Of a DNA stretch of 64,000 nt, positions 18,368-28,067 are shown piece by piece. The position numbers were made by a program, and so were the translations under genes. The number at the start of each line of letters is the position of its first letter. Position 1 is the first letter of the stretch. The notes under the pieces are model-generated. The model did not search any database, was not told where the DNA came from, and saw only the letters and a list, made by a program, of their open reading frames with translations. The stretch comes from Sphingomonadales bacterium (lineage in GTDB: Bacteria; Pseudomonadota; Alphaproteobacteria; Sphingomonadales; Sphingomonadaceae): positions 1-64,000 of the forward strand of contig JAIXOE010000050.1 in the NCBI GenBank assembly GCA_027486895.1. Reading direction: 5' to 3'.

Positions 18368-19605
18368 ATTGTAGTCCCCAACGCCTCGGCGACAGTGAAG
18401 ATATCCTTGTCGCCACGCCCGCACAAGTTGGCGAGGATGATCTGGTCGCGGTCCATTTTCTTGGCTTCGCGTTCGACGGCGGCAATAGCGTGGGCAGGCT
18501 CAAGCGCCGGGATGATACCTTCCGTGCGGCAGAGCAATTGGAACGCGGCAAGCGCCTCTTTATCGGTCACGCTGTCATATCGCACGCGGCCGATTTCCTT
18601 GAGCCAGCTATGCTCTGGCCCGATGCCGGGATAATCGAGGCCAGCCGAGATCGAATGCGCTTCGGCAATTTGACCGTCATCGTCCTGAAGCAGGTACGTC
18701 TTGTTGCCATGGAGAATTCCGGGACGTCCGCCTGCAAGGCTGGCAGCATGTTCTTTCTCAAGACCATGACCCGCCGCCTCAATGCCAAGCATTTCGACTT
18801 CTTTGTCATCCAGAAACGGATGAAACAAACCAATGGCATTTGAACCGCCGCCGATGGCTGCAACCAATAAGTCGGGTAGGCGATTGATGCGCGAGAGCAT
18901 CTGCGAGCGCGCTTCCTTGCCAATCACGCTTTGGAAATCGCGAACTAGTTCGGGATAGGGATGTGGGCCAGCGGCCGTGCCGATGATGTAGAAAGTGTCA
19001 TGGACGTTGGCGACCCAGTCGCGCAGCCCTTCGTTCATTGCATCTTTCAACGTGCCAGCGCCGCTGGTGACGGGAATGACTTCCGCGCCAAGCAAACGCA
19101 TCCGGAACACGTTCGGCTGCTGCCGTTCAATGTCCTTGGCGCCCATATAGATGAAGCAAGGTAAGCCAAAACGCGCACAGACCGTGGCAGTGGCAACGCC
19201 ATGCTGGCCAGCGCCAGTTTCCGCGATGATCCGGGTCTTACCCATGCGGATGGCGAGCAAAATCTGGCCTATGCAGTTGTTGATCTTGTGAGCGCCGGTG
19301 TGGTTCAGCTCATCACGCTTAAACCAGATTTGCGCACCTTTGCCTGCGGGTGCGTCCTTACGGACTTCTTCGGTCAGCCGTTCAGCATAATAAAGCGGCG
19401 AGGGGCGGCCGACATAATGCTCAAGCAAATCGTCGAATTGCGCCGCAAATGCAGGGTCCTGTTTCGCCGCGCGATATTCGCGTTCAAGATCGAGCACGAG
19501 CGGCATCAGCGTTTCGGCGACGTAGCGCCCGCCGAACTGGCCGAAATGGCCGCGATCGTCAGGTTGGTTGCGGAATGAGTTTGGAGTGAGTTCAGCTATT
19601 GTCAT
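18364..19605 (-). CDS. trpB: Tryptophan synthase beta chain
   Basis: PLP enzyme joining indole and serine to tryptophan. 413 residues from the ATG at 19603-19605. The PLP lysine is in [10 protein letters not shown], the catalytic Glu in AETGAGQHG, and the phosphate loop is GGGSNAIG. A longer frame to 19671 adds 22 residues that overlap trpF and are not family-like. The chosen start overlaps trpF by 14 bases. Confidence 0.96.
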   Translation of the reverse strand: MTIAELTPNSFRNQPDDRGHFGQFGGRYVAETLMPLVLDLEREYRAAKQDPAFAAQFDDLLEHYVGRPSPLYYAERLTEEVRKDAPAGKGAQIWFKRDELNHTGAHKINNCIGQILLAIRMGKTRIIAETGAGQHGVATATVCARFGLPCFIYMGAKDIERQQPNVFRMRLLGAEVIPVTSGAGTLKDAMNEGLRDWVANVHDTFYIIGTAAGPHPYPELVRDFQSVIGKEARSQMLSRINRLPDLLVAAIGGGSNAIGLFHPFLDDKEVEMLGIEAAGHGLEKEHAASLAGGRPGILHGNKTYLLQDDDGQIAEAHSISAGLDYPGIGPEHSWLKEIGRVRYDSVTDKEALAAFQLLCRTEGIIPALEPAHAIAAVEREAKKMDRDQIILANLCGRGDKDIFTVAEALGTTI

Positions 19606-20233
19606 GGTTGCGGACCGCTTGGCAGAAGGCCGCAATCTTGTCCATATCCTTGATGCCTGGAGCAGACTCAACGCCGGACGAGGTATCGACCAATATCGCG
19701 CGCGTTTGTCGCAAAGCCTCGCCTACGTTGTCAGGGTTCAGACCACCGGCTAGGCCCCAAGGCAGCTTGTGCTTATGACCCGTCAGCAACGACCAGTCGA
19801 ACCGTGTGCCCGTGCCACCGGGCAATGCTTGGGCGGGCGCGTCAAACAGGATGAGGTCGGCTGCGCCTTCATATTGGTCCGCATTTTTGAGCGTTGCTGC
19901 GTCCTTCACGCCAAAGGCTTTCCAGATTTCGATGTCGACCGCGCTTTTCAAAACGCGTAACCATTGATGGGTTTCTGACCCGTGAAATTGCACGATATCA
20001 GGTTTGACCACTTCGATTGCCTTGGCGGTATAACCTGGCTCTGCGTTCACGAGCAGCAGGACGACCTTAAGGCTAGCTGGTGCGCGCATCCGCAACGCAG
20101 CGGCTTGATCCAGCGCAACATGCCTCGGGCTCTTTTCGAAATGGACAAGGCCAACATGAGTCGCGCCAGCTTTGGCAGCGGCATCGATGCTTGCTTCGTC
20201 CTTAAGGCCACAGATTTTAATTTGGGTTTGCAT
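19592..20233 (-). CDS. trpF: Phosphoribosylanthranilate isomerase
   Basis: Third step of tryptophan synthesis from anthranilate, an Amadori rearrangement in a TIM barrel. 213 residues. Catalytic Cys in the N-terminal IKICGLK and Asp in LFDAPA (the FDA motif); the phosphate loop is [11 protein letters not shown]. First gene of the trpF-trpB-trpA-accD-folC unit; the 80-base gap to pyrF holds a fragment of the palindromic repeat. No trp leader peptide is evident. Confidence 0.95.
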   Translation of the reverse strand: MQTQIKICGLKDEASIDAAAKAGATHVGLVHFEKSPRHVALDQAAALRMRAPASLKVVLLLVNAEPGYTAKAIEVVKPDIVQFHGSETHQWLRVLKSAVDIEIWKAFGVKDAATLKNADQYEGAADLILFDAPAQALPGGTGTRFDWSLLTGHKHKLPWGLAGGLNPDNVGEALRQTRAILVDTSSGVESAPGIKDMDKIAAFCQAVRNHDNS

Positions 20234-20313
20234 GGCGCGCTAATAACGGAAGAGATCATTCCCGTCATGCTGAACTTGTCTGACCGCCGGTCATTTTACT
20301 CCAGCATTGTGCT

Positions 20314-20988
20314 TTACAGCGTGCCCAATAACGCTCGCGCTGCGTCCTCGGGGCTCTCGGCCTTGGTAATTGGACGCCCGATTACCAAAATGCTTGCGCC
20401 GTCGTCGCGAGCTTGGCGCGGGGTGACTGTGCGCTTTTGATCTGCGCTGGTGCCGCCGGCCGGACGAAGGCCGGGAACAACGAAAAACCCATCCTTCCAA
20501 TTCTTTTTAACCGCTTTCACTTCGTGCCCCGAACACACAATGCCATCAAGCCCAGCTTCCTGCGCCAATGCCGCCAATCGGGCGACTTGGAGATCAGGCG
20601 AGTCAGGTACGCCAACGCGATTAAGGTCATGGTCGTCAAGGCTGGTCAGCACGGTAACGGCGACCACCTTGGTATGCGCACCGGCGGCGGCTTTGGCATC
20701 TTCCATCATCGCGCGGCCACCTGCAGCGTGGATGGTGACAATGGCGGGCTCCAATGCATTGATCGCCTGCATCGCCTTGGCGACCGTATTGGGAATGTCG
20801 TGCAGTTTCAGATCAAGAAAGATCGGAAGGCCAAGCTTTTGAACTTCGTGCACGCCATGATGTCCATTGGCACAGAAAAATTCGAGACCAAGCTTAATAC
20901 CGCCCACCTGATCCTTAATGCGGCGGGTCAACTCCAGCGCATCATCCAGATAAGGGGTGTCGATTGCGACGAAAATCGGGTTGGTCAT
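20314..20988 (-). CDS. pyrF: Orotidine 5'-phosphate decarboxylase
   Basis: Last step of UMP synthesis. 224 residues, with the catalytic Asp-Lys-x-x-Asp array in FLDLKLHDIPNTVAKAM and the phosphate loop region PGLRPAGG. The start overlaps the lapA stop by 4 bases (20985-20988), so lapA and pyrF are coupled. Confidence 0.95.
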   Translation of the reverse strand: MTNPIFVAIDTPYLDDALELTRRIKDQVGGIKLGLEFFCANGHHGVHEVQKLGLPIFLDLKLHDIPNTVAKAMQAINALEPAIVTIHAAGGRAMMEDAKAAAGAHTKVVAVTVLTSLDDHDLNRVGVPDSPDLQVARLAALAQEAGLDGIVCSGHEVKAVKKNWKDGFFVVPGLRPAGGTSADQKRTVTPRQARDDGASILVIGRPITKAESPEDAARALLGTL

Positions 20989-21290
20989 ATCGTATCCACA
21001 GCGGCGTAAGCAGGGGGAGGGGAAACCGGCGGCGGCGGCGGAAACGCAGTACCGCGCTGGTTCGCCTCAAGCGTGAGTATGCGCCTTTTTAGGCGCCATA
21101 TCTGTGTGAGATGCACAAAATATAGCGGCAACAATCCAATGAGAAACGCCGCAATGACGAGCGCAGGCAATTTTGTGTCGAGACGAAGGCCACCCCACAG
21201 GCTCACCGACACCGGCACCCAATTGTTGGTCGCAAACACGATAAGCCCGATGATGATCGTTACCCAAATGAGTATCTTCAAAAATCGCAT
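20985..21290 (-). CDS. lapA: LapA-domain (DUF1049) inner-membrane protein
   Basis: A small membrane protein of 101 residues with two hydrophobic helices (about 4-22 and 42-63) and the DUF1049 pattern FATNNWVPVSVSLWGG between them, ending in a proline-rich cytoplasmic tail (PPPPPVSPPP). E. coli LapA works with LapB in control of lipopolysaccharide synthesis; no lapB is nearby. In related genomes this gene usually follows ihfB, which is absent here; purB lies upstream instead. Confidence 0.82.
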   Translation of the reverse strand: MRFLKILIWVTIIIGLIVFATNNWVPVSVSLWGGLRLDTKLPALVIAAFLIGLLPLYFVHLTQIWRLKRRILTLEANQRGTAFPPPPPVSPPPAYAAVDTI

Positions 21291-21395
21291 CGGTACGCAG
21301 CTCCTTCTTGTCTTGCTACCTTATGGCAAGTTTCTGCCTTTGGGTAGCGCTATCCACTAATCTTGCCCGCCGCTTGTCCATGCGACGGTTTCGAT

Positions 21396-22706
21396 TCAGC
21401 CAAATACGCGTTCGAAAATGGTGTCGATATGTTTGAAGTGGTAATCGAGATTGAAGCGGTCTTCTATCTCTTCTGCTGACATCTTGGCCGCCACATCTGC
21501 ATCAGCTTTTAAAAGCTCCATCAGCGATTCTGCGCCGTCGGATTCCCAGACTTTCATCGCGTTGCGTTGAACGATGCGGTAGCTGTCTTCGCGGCTAATG
21601 CCGGCCTGAGTCAGAGCAAGGAGCACCCGCTGCGAATGGACAAGGCCACCCATGCGGTCGAGGTTTTTCTGCATCCGTTCGGGGTAGATCAGCAGCTTAT
21701 CTATAACGCCCGTCAGGCGACCCAATGCAAAATCAAGCGTGATAGTGGCATCGGGGCCGATATAGCGTTCGACGCTTGAGTGGCTGATGTCGCGTTCGTG
21801 CCACAAAGCCACATTTTCCATGGCGGGGGTCACCGCACTGCGCACCATACGTGCGAGACCAGTTAGGTTTTCGGTTAGTATCGGATTGCGCTTATGCGGC
21901 ATGGCCGATGAACCCTTTTGCCCAGGCGAGAAATATTCTTCTGCTTCCAGCACTTCGGTGCGCTGCAAATGGCGGACTTCGATGGCCAGACGCTCAATGG
22001 ATGACGCGACCACGCCCAACACCGCAAAATACATGGCGTGACGATCGCGCGGGATGACCTGCGTCGATACTGGCTCAACGGCAAGGCCCAATTTCGCGGC
22101 GACATGGGCTTCGACCTTGGGATCGATATTGGCAAAAGTGCCAACCGCCCCGGAAATGGCGCAAGTGGCGATTTCCGCCCGTGCAGCCACAAGGCGACTA
22201 CGGCTGCGGGAAAACTCGGCATAGGCCTGCGCCAGTTTCATGCCGAAGGTAACGGGTTCGGCGTGAATGCCGTGGCTGCGGCCAATGGTAGGCGTGAATT
22301 TGTGTTCCAAGGCACGGGTTTTGATGGCTGCCAACAAGGCGTCCATGTCGGCGACCAAGAGATCGGTTGCTTGCGTAAGCTGAACCGCAAGGCAGGTATC
22401 GAGTACATCGGACGAAGTCATTCCCTGATGCATGAAGCGGGCTTCGTCGCCAACTTGTTCTGCGACCCATGTCAGGAATGCGATAACATCATGCTTTGTG
22501 ACTGCCTCAATGGCATCAATCGCCGCAACATCGATCGTTGGATTGGTTGCCCACCATGCCCATAATGCCTCGGCCGCTGATTTCGGGACCACGCCCAAAT
22601 CGGCAAGCGCATCGGTCGCGTGCGCTTCAATTTCGAACCAGATACGAAACCGGTTTTTAGGCTCCCAAATCTTCACCATGTTGGGGCGGGAATAACGTGG
22701 GATCAT
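21396..22706 (-). CDS. purB: Adenylosuccinate lyase
   Basis: Acts twice in purine synthesis, releasing fumarate from SAICAR and from adenylosuccinate. 436 residues of the fumarase/aspartase superfamily, with the signature loop GSSAMPHKRNP, the catalytic His in GRSHGIHAEP and TSSDVLDT. Starts MIPRYSRPNMVKIWEPKNRF, typical for the family. The 105 bases downstream hold no clear terminator. Confidence 0.96.
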   Translation of the reverse strand: MIPRYSRPNMVKIWEPKNRFRIWFEIEAHATDALADLGVVPKSAAEALWAWWATNPTIDVAAIDAIEAVTKHDVIAFLTWVAEQVGDEARFMHQGMTSSDVLDTCLAVQLTQATDLLVADMDALLAAIKTRALEHKFTPTIGRSHGIHAEPVTFGMKLAQAYAEFSRSRSRLVAARAEIATCAISGAVGTFANIDPKVEAHVAAKLGLAVEPVSTQVIPRDRHAMYFAVLGVVASSIERLAIEVRHLQRTEVLEAEEYFSPGQKGSSAMPHKRNPILTENLTGLARMVRSAVTPAMENVALWHERDISHSSVERYIGPDATITLDFALGRLTGVIDKLLIYPERMQKNLDRMGGLVHSQRVLLALTQAGISREDSYRIVQRNAMKVWESDGAESLMELLKADADVAAKMSAEEIEDRFNLDYHFKHIDTIFERVFG

Positions 22707-22792
22707 AATGGTCGCTTTCTGCTGGTATCGGGAGTCGTCGTCCCGTTAGCAGGCGCACCGCAAGCCGTCAAAATTGGTGCGTTTCAGCGCGA

Positions 22793-22827
22793 CAAAAAAG
22801 AAGGGCACGGGTTTTACGCCGCGCCCT
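22793..22827 (-). terminator. Intrinsic terminator of the TonB-dependent receptor gene
   Basis: Read on the minus strand, a GC-rich stem (AGGGCGCGG / CCGTGCCCT, with one mismatch or bulge) is followed by TTCTTTTTT. It lies 20 bases beyond the receptor stop codon. Confidence 0.75.
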
Positions 22828-22849
22828 CCTGAATATCGAAAGATATCGT

Positions 22850-25465
22850 TTAGAATTCGACTGAAACCCGTCCGTAGACAAATCGGCCACTGAAGCCGAA
22901 TGGTGACTGCGAACTGTAAGGCAGGAACGCGTTGTTAAAGCCATAGTTGACGCCATCAACGGTGCCAAAAGGCAGGCGGTCGGGATAAACATCCAGCAAG
23001 TTGTTCGCGCCGAATGCAATTGAGACGGACTCAACAGGCTTGAAACGAAACTCAAGGTCAGTGACCCACTTAGGTGACAGGAAAATATCGCCAGGGACGA
23101 TGCCTGGGCCAGTGGCGATGTTATTGTTGTTTGCTGCCGTCGAGAAGCCGCTTGGCAAGAACACTTCGCCGTAACGGTTCGTGCGCAGCGTCATACCGAC
23201 ATTGTCATAATCCCAATCAAGACTGAGGTTCAGCTTGTTCTTGGGCTGGCCATCGGTCAGGCGGAAACTTTCCTGTCGTGCAAACAAACGCTGCGCCGTG
23301 AAGCCTGAAAATACCCGGCGGTCGGTAATTTTGGTATTGTTCAAATTATACCCAACGCTGACGCGGAATTTGCCGAGGCCGAATTCGGGAACACGATAGC
23401 TGGCGACAATATCAAGACCCGTTGTGCGCGTATCGATACCGTTGATGAAAAACCTTGCGGAACTGACGCCCGTCACCCCCGCTGTTGTCAGCAAGGCGAG
23501 AACGTCGGCACCTTGCAGGTTTTCGGTAAGAGTGATCCGGTCCTTGATCGCGATATTATAGTAATCGGCCGTGATGCTAAGCCCGCTCACCGGCGTGAAT
23601 GTCACGCCGCCGCCAATGTTCAAGGATTTTTCCGGCTCTAGCGGCTGCGCGCCAAGGGCAATGGCAACAGGCGACGAAACCGGGAATGTTCCGACCTCGA
23701 TGAGTACGCCACCAACGTTGTTGGTCGATGTCGTTGCAAATGACTGCTGTGCAAGGCTTGGCGCTCGGAACCCGGTGGAAATTGAGCCACGCAGGGCTAC
23801 GCCATCAAATACTTCATAACGCGCTGCGGCCTTACCATTGATGGTGTCGCCAAAATCACTGAAGTGTTCGTAGCGTCCTGCCAGTTGTACCGTGAGGCTG
23901 TCGGAAAGATCTGCGTCAAGTTCGAGATAGCCAGCAAAGCTATCACGCGAAACGTCGGTTGCGTTCGCTGGGCGGAAGCCCGGAAATACCTGTGAACCAC
24001 CGGCGGCATTGAACGGTGCTGCGGAAAACGGTCCGTTGAGGTAGCTTTGAAGCTCACCGGGAACGATTTTATAGTTTTCGTTGCGATATTCGCCACCGAA
24101 GGCGAGCGATACGCTTTGACCAATACCGATGTCCAGATCACGGCGTAGATCAAGGTTGATCGATGTCTGACCCGAGCGCAATCCACCGGCGTCGAAGCGA
24201 CGCGCGCTTACGACGCTACCCAAGGACGTGTTGACTGTATTCTCAATGTTATAATTCAGCCTGTTGGAACCATAGACCACTGACAGGTCGTAATCCCATC
24301 CGCTCATGGCGCCACGAAGACCAGCAGCGGCAGAAATATCGACGATTTCGCTGGCAATCAGCGGAAGGAAGCCGTCGGCATAAATTGGCACAAACGTCGT
24401 CGTAGACGCGGCCCAGTCGCGGTTCCTGACGTCGGAAGAACGACGATAGAATCCAGCGCCGTTGCCATCACGGATGCCATAGCTGCCAAAGGTATAAAAC
24501 TCGGCAGAATCCGAAAACTCAAATCCGGCGTTCACGAAGAAGTTCAGATCCTTCGACACGCCGTCACCATAACGGTGCGCATAACGATTGAACGTTGCTT
24601 CACGCGGGTCGCCTGCATTGAAATAATTGCGGCGAATGTCCGGACCCGAACGGTTTGTGGGTGAACGGTCCTTATACTCGGCCGTTAGGTTCAGATAGCC
24701 GCTATCGCCCAAGGGCAGGCCAAAGTTCGATGCGAACGTGTACGTGTCACCATCGCGGCGTTTGCGGTCGTTGCCTGTGTACGTGATAACCGGATTGTCG
24801 GCGAGACCAGTGGTCAAGGAAACAGTGTCGACCTGACCGACATCCTCCATTTCAGTAATATATTTGCCGAACGTCGCCTGCGCGCGTCCGCCAATGCCTT
24901 TTTTCAGCTGGATGTTGATAACACCAGCAATTGCGTCTGAACCATATTGCGATGCCGCGCCGTCACGTAAAACTTCGATGCGTTCGATGGCTAGCGGTGG
25001 GATCGTGTTCAAGTCGACTGCGGTTGATCCGCGACCTACTGAGCCGTTGAGGTTGACCAACGCGGACTGGTGACGACGCTTGCCGTTGACGAGCACAAGA
25101 ACCTGATCCGGGGCAAGGCCACGCAAGGTCGCCGGACGAAGCGAGTCCGTGCCATCCGTTAATGATGGCTGCGGGAAGTTGAATGAAGGAACGAGCTGGT
25201 TCAACAGCTTGTTGGTTTCGGTTGTGCCGCTGTTCAGTAATTCATCGCCGGAGATAACATCAACGGGCACTGTGCTGTCGGCGACTGTGCGATCCGTCCG
25301 GCGTGTGCCGGTCACAATAATTGCGTCGATGCCGGTAGCCTCTTCGGCCTCAGCTTCCTGCGCAGATGTACCTTGTTGCGCAAATGCCGGATTGGCCGCC
25401 GCCACGAAAAGCGCAGTGGACGAAACCGTCACCGCGAGTGCAGAGATTAACTTATATGTGTTCAT
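22850..25465 (-). CDS. TonB-dependent outer-membrane receptor
   Basis: A beta-barrel receptor of 871 residues that takes up a ligand using TonB energy. Signal peptide 1-29 (ending PAFAQ), a TonB-box-like IDAIIVTGTRR, a plug domain (SGDELLNSGTTETNKLLNQLVPSF ... VLRDGAASQYGSDAIAGVINI) and a barrel ending in the outer-membrane signature YGRVSVEF with terminal Phe. Three ATGs are consecutive (25463-25471); the third is preferred because GGGGA lies 6 bases upstream of it. The ligand is unknown: it is not next to siderophore, cobalamin or glycan genes. The AT-rich 200 bases upstream contain inverted TACAA/TTGTA elements. Confidence 0.92.
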   Translation of the reverse strand: MNTYKLISALAVTVSSTALFVAAANPAFAQQGTSAQEAEAEEATGIDAIIVTGTRRTDRTVADSTVPVDVISGDELLNSGTTETNKLLNQLVPSFNFPQPSLTDGTDSLRPATLRGLAPDQVLVLVNGKRRHQSALVNLNGSVGRGSTAVDLNTIPPLAIERIEVLRDGAASQYGSDAIAGVINIQLKKGIGGRAQATFGKYITEMEDVGQVDTVSLTTGLADNPVITYTGNDRKRRDGDTYTFASNFGLPLGDSGYLNLTAEYKDRSPTNRSGPDIRRNYFNAGDPREATFNRYAHRYGDGVSKDLNFFVNAGFEFSDSAEFYTFGSYGIRDGNGAGFYRRSSDVRNRDWAASTTTFVPIYADGFLPLIASEIVDISAAAGLRGAMSGWDYDLSVVYGSNRLNYNIENTVNTSLGSVVSARRFDAGGLRSGQTSINLDLRRDLDIGIGQSVSLAFGGEYRNENYKIVPGELQSYLNGPFSAAPFNAAGGSQVFPGFRPANATDVSRDSFAGYLELDADLSDSLTVQLAGRYEHFSDFGDTINGKAAARYEVFDGVALRGSISTGFRAPSLAQQSFATTSTNNVGGVLIEVGTFPVSSPVAIALGAQPLEPEKSLNIGGGVTFTPVSGLSITADYYNIAIKDRITLTENLQGADVLALLTTAGVTGVSSARFFINGIDTRTTGLDIVASYRVPEFGLGKFRVSVGYNLNNTKITDRRVFSGFTAQRLFARQESFRLTDGQPKNKLNLSLDWDYDNVGMTLRTNRYGEVFLPSGFSTAANNNNIATGPGIVPGDIFLSPKWVTDLEFRFKPVESVSIAFGANNLLDVYPDRLPFGTVDGVNYGFNNAFLPYSSQSPFGFSGRFVYGRVSVEF

Positions 25466-25675
25466 CATCATTCCCCGGTTGTTCGTATATTTATATAAAC
25501 GCGGACGAAGCTGACAGTTTGATGCGTACAATTCTAGTAAACTTGTATTTTATTACAATTTTGCTGCCGAAATGTGACTTTATTGCAACGCAGCATAGCG
25601 TGCCAAGTGCATTAACCTGTGGATTGCTGAAATCGTTGCTTTGCGACTACGGGATGGCCCGCTATCGGGTCAGAC

Positions 25676-28000
25676 ATGTCTGATATTGTTGATGCTCCAG
25701 CAGAAGATCCGTTCGACGCGATTGTCGATGCGCCGTTTGATGCGGCGTTGTCTGAACGCTATCTGATCTACGCAATGTCCACCATTACCGCGCGGTCGCT
25801 TCCTGATCTGCGCGATGGATTAAAGCCCGTGCACCGGCGCCTGCTTTGGGCGATGCGTTTGCTCAAGCTTGACCCAGCAAGCGGGTATAAGAAATGTGCC
25901 CGCGTCGTTGGCGATGTTATCGGTAAATATCACCCGCATGGCGACCAGTCCGTTTATGACGCAATGGTGCGGCTCGCGCAGACATTTTCGCTGCGATATC
26001 CGCTGGTTGATGGGCAGGGTAACTTTGGCAACATCGACGGCGATAATGCAGCTGCATATCGGTACACCGAAGCACGCCTGACGCGTACGGCCATTGAACT
26101 GATGAGCGGGCTGGACGAAAACGGCACTGACCTTCGACCAACCTATAATGGCGAAGACGAAGAGCCAGAAGTGATGCCTGGCCTATTTCCCAACCTGCTC
26201 GCAAATGGCGCCAGCGGCATCGCGGTGGGAATGGCAACCAGCATTCCATCACACAATGCAGCTGAAATCATCGATGCCGCTATGCTGTTGATTGATGAGC
26301 CGCAAGCCTCGCACGAACAGCTCATGGACATTATCCATGGGCCGGATTTTGCAACTGGCGGGCTATTGGTCGACAGCAAAGCCGTCATCAGTGCAGCTTA
26401 TGCCTCGGGGCGTGGTGCGATGAGGGTGCGTGCGCGTTTTTCAAACGGCTGGCAGGATAACGGAGGCTGGGAACCAACGGGGGTTGAAAAACTGGCCGGT
26501 GGAACTTGGCAGCTTGTGGTCTCCGAAATTCCGTATCAGGTGCAAAAGGGCAAGTTGATTGAACAAATTGCTCAGTTGATTGCCGATAAAAAGCTGCCAA
26601 TCCTTGACGACATTCGTGACGAAAGTGACGAGCGCGTCCGCATTGTGCTTGTACCCAAAAGCCGCAATGTTGATCCGGAAGATCTGAAGAACGCGCTGTT
26701 TCGCTTAACCGATCTTGAGACGCGTTTTTCGCTGAACATGAACGTGCTCGATGCCGACCGGACGCCCAAGGTGATGGGTATCGGTGAAGTGCTGCGCCAC
26801 TGGTTGCAGCACCAGATCACTGTGTTGATCCGAAAGTCGCAGCATCGGTTGGAGAAAATCGACAACCGGCTCGAACTGCTTGCCGGGTACATCATCGCAT
26901 TTCTCAACCTCGACCGGATCATTGAAATAATCCGGACCGAAGACGAGCCCAAGCCCGTTATGATGGAAGAGTTTCAACTCAACGACCGGCAGGCCGAAGC
27001 TATTTTGAACATGCGTCTGCGTTCATTGCGCCGCTTGGAAGAAATGGAACTTCGCCGTGAACTGGCCGAACTTGAGGCGGAGCGGGAGGACCTTGTCAAA
27101 CTGATTGAAAGCCCTGCACGACAAAGAACGCGGCTTAAAAAGGATTTGACGGCAGTACGCAAAAATTATGGCGAAGACACCGTTCTTGGCCGGCGACGCA
27201 CAAGCTTGGAAGAAGCAGGGCAAGCCCGCGAGATATCGCTGGAGGCCTTTGTCGAACGCGAACCCGTCACGGTTATCATGTCTAAGCGTGGCTGGATTAA
27301 AGCGATGAAGGGGCACGCGGATCTGTCGGCACGCGCTGATTTCAAATTTAAGGAAGGCGATGGCCCTGCCTTTGCATTTCATACGCAGACGACAGACAAG
27401 ATCCTGATCGCAACAGCCAATGGCCGCTTTTACACCTTGGGTGCTGACAAGCTACCCGGCGCGCGCGGTTTTGGCGAACCGGTTGGCACCATGATCGACA
27501 TCGAAGCTGGAAACGACATTGTTGCAGTTTTCCCGGCAGTGCCAGACGGGCGCATTTTGTTGGCTGCTTCAACGGGCAAGGGCTTCATTGCCCGGATGAG
27601 CGATATTATCGCCGAAACCCGTAAAGGACGGGGCGTCGTCACATTGAAGCCGGGAACCAAGCTGACAGTTGTTCGCCTTGCTCCAGCAGTGACAGCCGAC
27701 GAGGCGACTTTGAAGGACCAATATGTTGCCGTTGTGGGCGACAATCGCAAATTGGTGGTATTTCCGCTGAGTGAAATTCCCGAAATGGCCAAGGGGCAGG
27801 GCGTCACTTTGCAGCGTTATAAAGATGGCGGCCTTGCTGACGCAGTGTGCTTTAAAATGAGCGAAGGGCTAAGTTGGGCAATGGGCGGTGATAGCGGCCG
27901 GATGCGCACTGAAAACGACATGTCATTGTGGCGCGTAGCACGCGGTGCGGCGGGTAGACTGCCGCCGCAGGGCTTCCCCAGGAATAATCGCTTCGATTAA
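25676..28000 (+). CDS. parC: DNA topoisomerase IV subunit A
   Basis: The DNA-cleaving subunit that decatenates daughter chromosomes together with ParE. 774 residues. Catalytic Tyr130 in [11 protein letters not shown], preceded by the quinolone-binding helix [19 protein letters not shown] (85-103). The C-terminal half (from about 500) has the six-bladed pinwheel repeats ([31 protein letters not shown]). ParC rather than GyrA is inferred from the first 80 residues, the short C-terminal domain and the alphaproteobacterial ParC-like GDQS in the helix. Confidence 0.9.
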   Translation: MSDIVDAPAEDPFDAIVDAPFDAALSERYLIYAMSTITARSLPDLRDGLKPVHRRLLWAMRLLKLDPASGYKKCARVVGDVIGKYHPHGDQSVYDAMVRLAQTFSLRYPLVDGQGNFGNIDGDNAAAYRYTEARLTRTAIELMSGLDENGTDLRPTYNGEDEEPEVMPGLFPNLLANGASGIAVGMATSIPSHNAAEIIDAAMLLIDEPQASHEQLMDIIHGPDFATGGLLVDSKAVISAAYASGRGAMRVRARFSNGWQDNGGWEPTGVEKLAGGTWQLVVSEIPYQVQKGKLIEQIAQLIADKKLPILDDIRDESDERVRIVLVPKSRNVDPEDLKNALFRLTDLETRFSLNMNVLDADRTPKVMGIGEVLRHWLQHQITVLIRKSQHRLEKIDNRLELLAGYIIAFLNLDRIIEIIRTEDEPKPVMMEEFQLNDRQAEAILNMRLRSLRRLEEMELRRELAELEAEREDLVKLIESPARQRTRLKKDLTAVRKNYGEDTVLGRRRTSLEEAGQAREISLEAFVEREPVTVIMSKRGWIKAMKGHADLSARADFKFKEGDGPAFAFHTQTTDKILIATANGRFYTLGADKLPGARGFGEPVGTMIDIEAGNDIVAVFPAVPDGRILLAASTGKGFIARMSDIIAETRKGRGVVTLKPGTKLTVVRLAPAVTADEATLKDQYVAVVGDNRKLVVFPLSEIPEMAKGQGVTLQRYKDGGLADAVCFKMSEGLSWAMGGDSGRMRTENDMSLWRVARGAAGRLPPQGFPRNNRFD

Positions 28001-28019
28001 GGTTAAATGAAAATTAACC
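28001..28019. promoter_or_regulatory. Inverted repeat GGTTAA-N7-TTAACC
   Basis: A perfect 6-base inverted repeat in the gap between parC and the GGDEF-EAL gene. It has no GC-rich stem and no T run, so it is not a terminator. It could be a regulator site for the downstream gene. Function is not shown. Confidence 0.3.
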
Positions 28020-28067
28020 ACGCAAAGGGTGACGATTTTTTACAATCGGCGTTCATACCCGTGCGTA

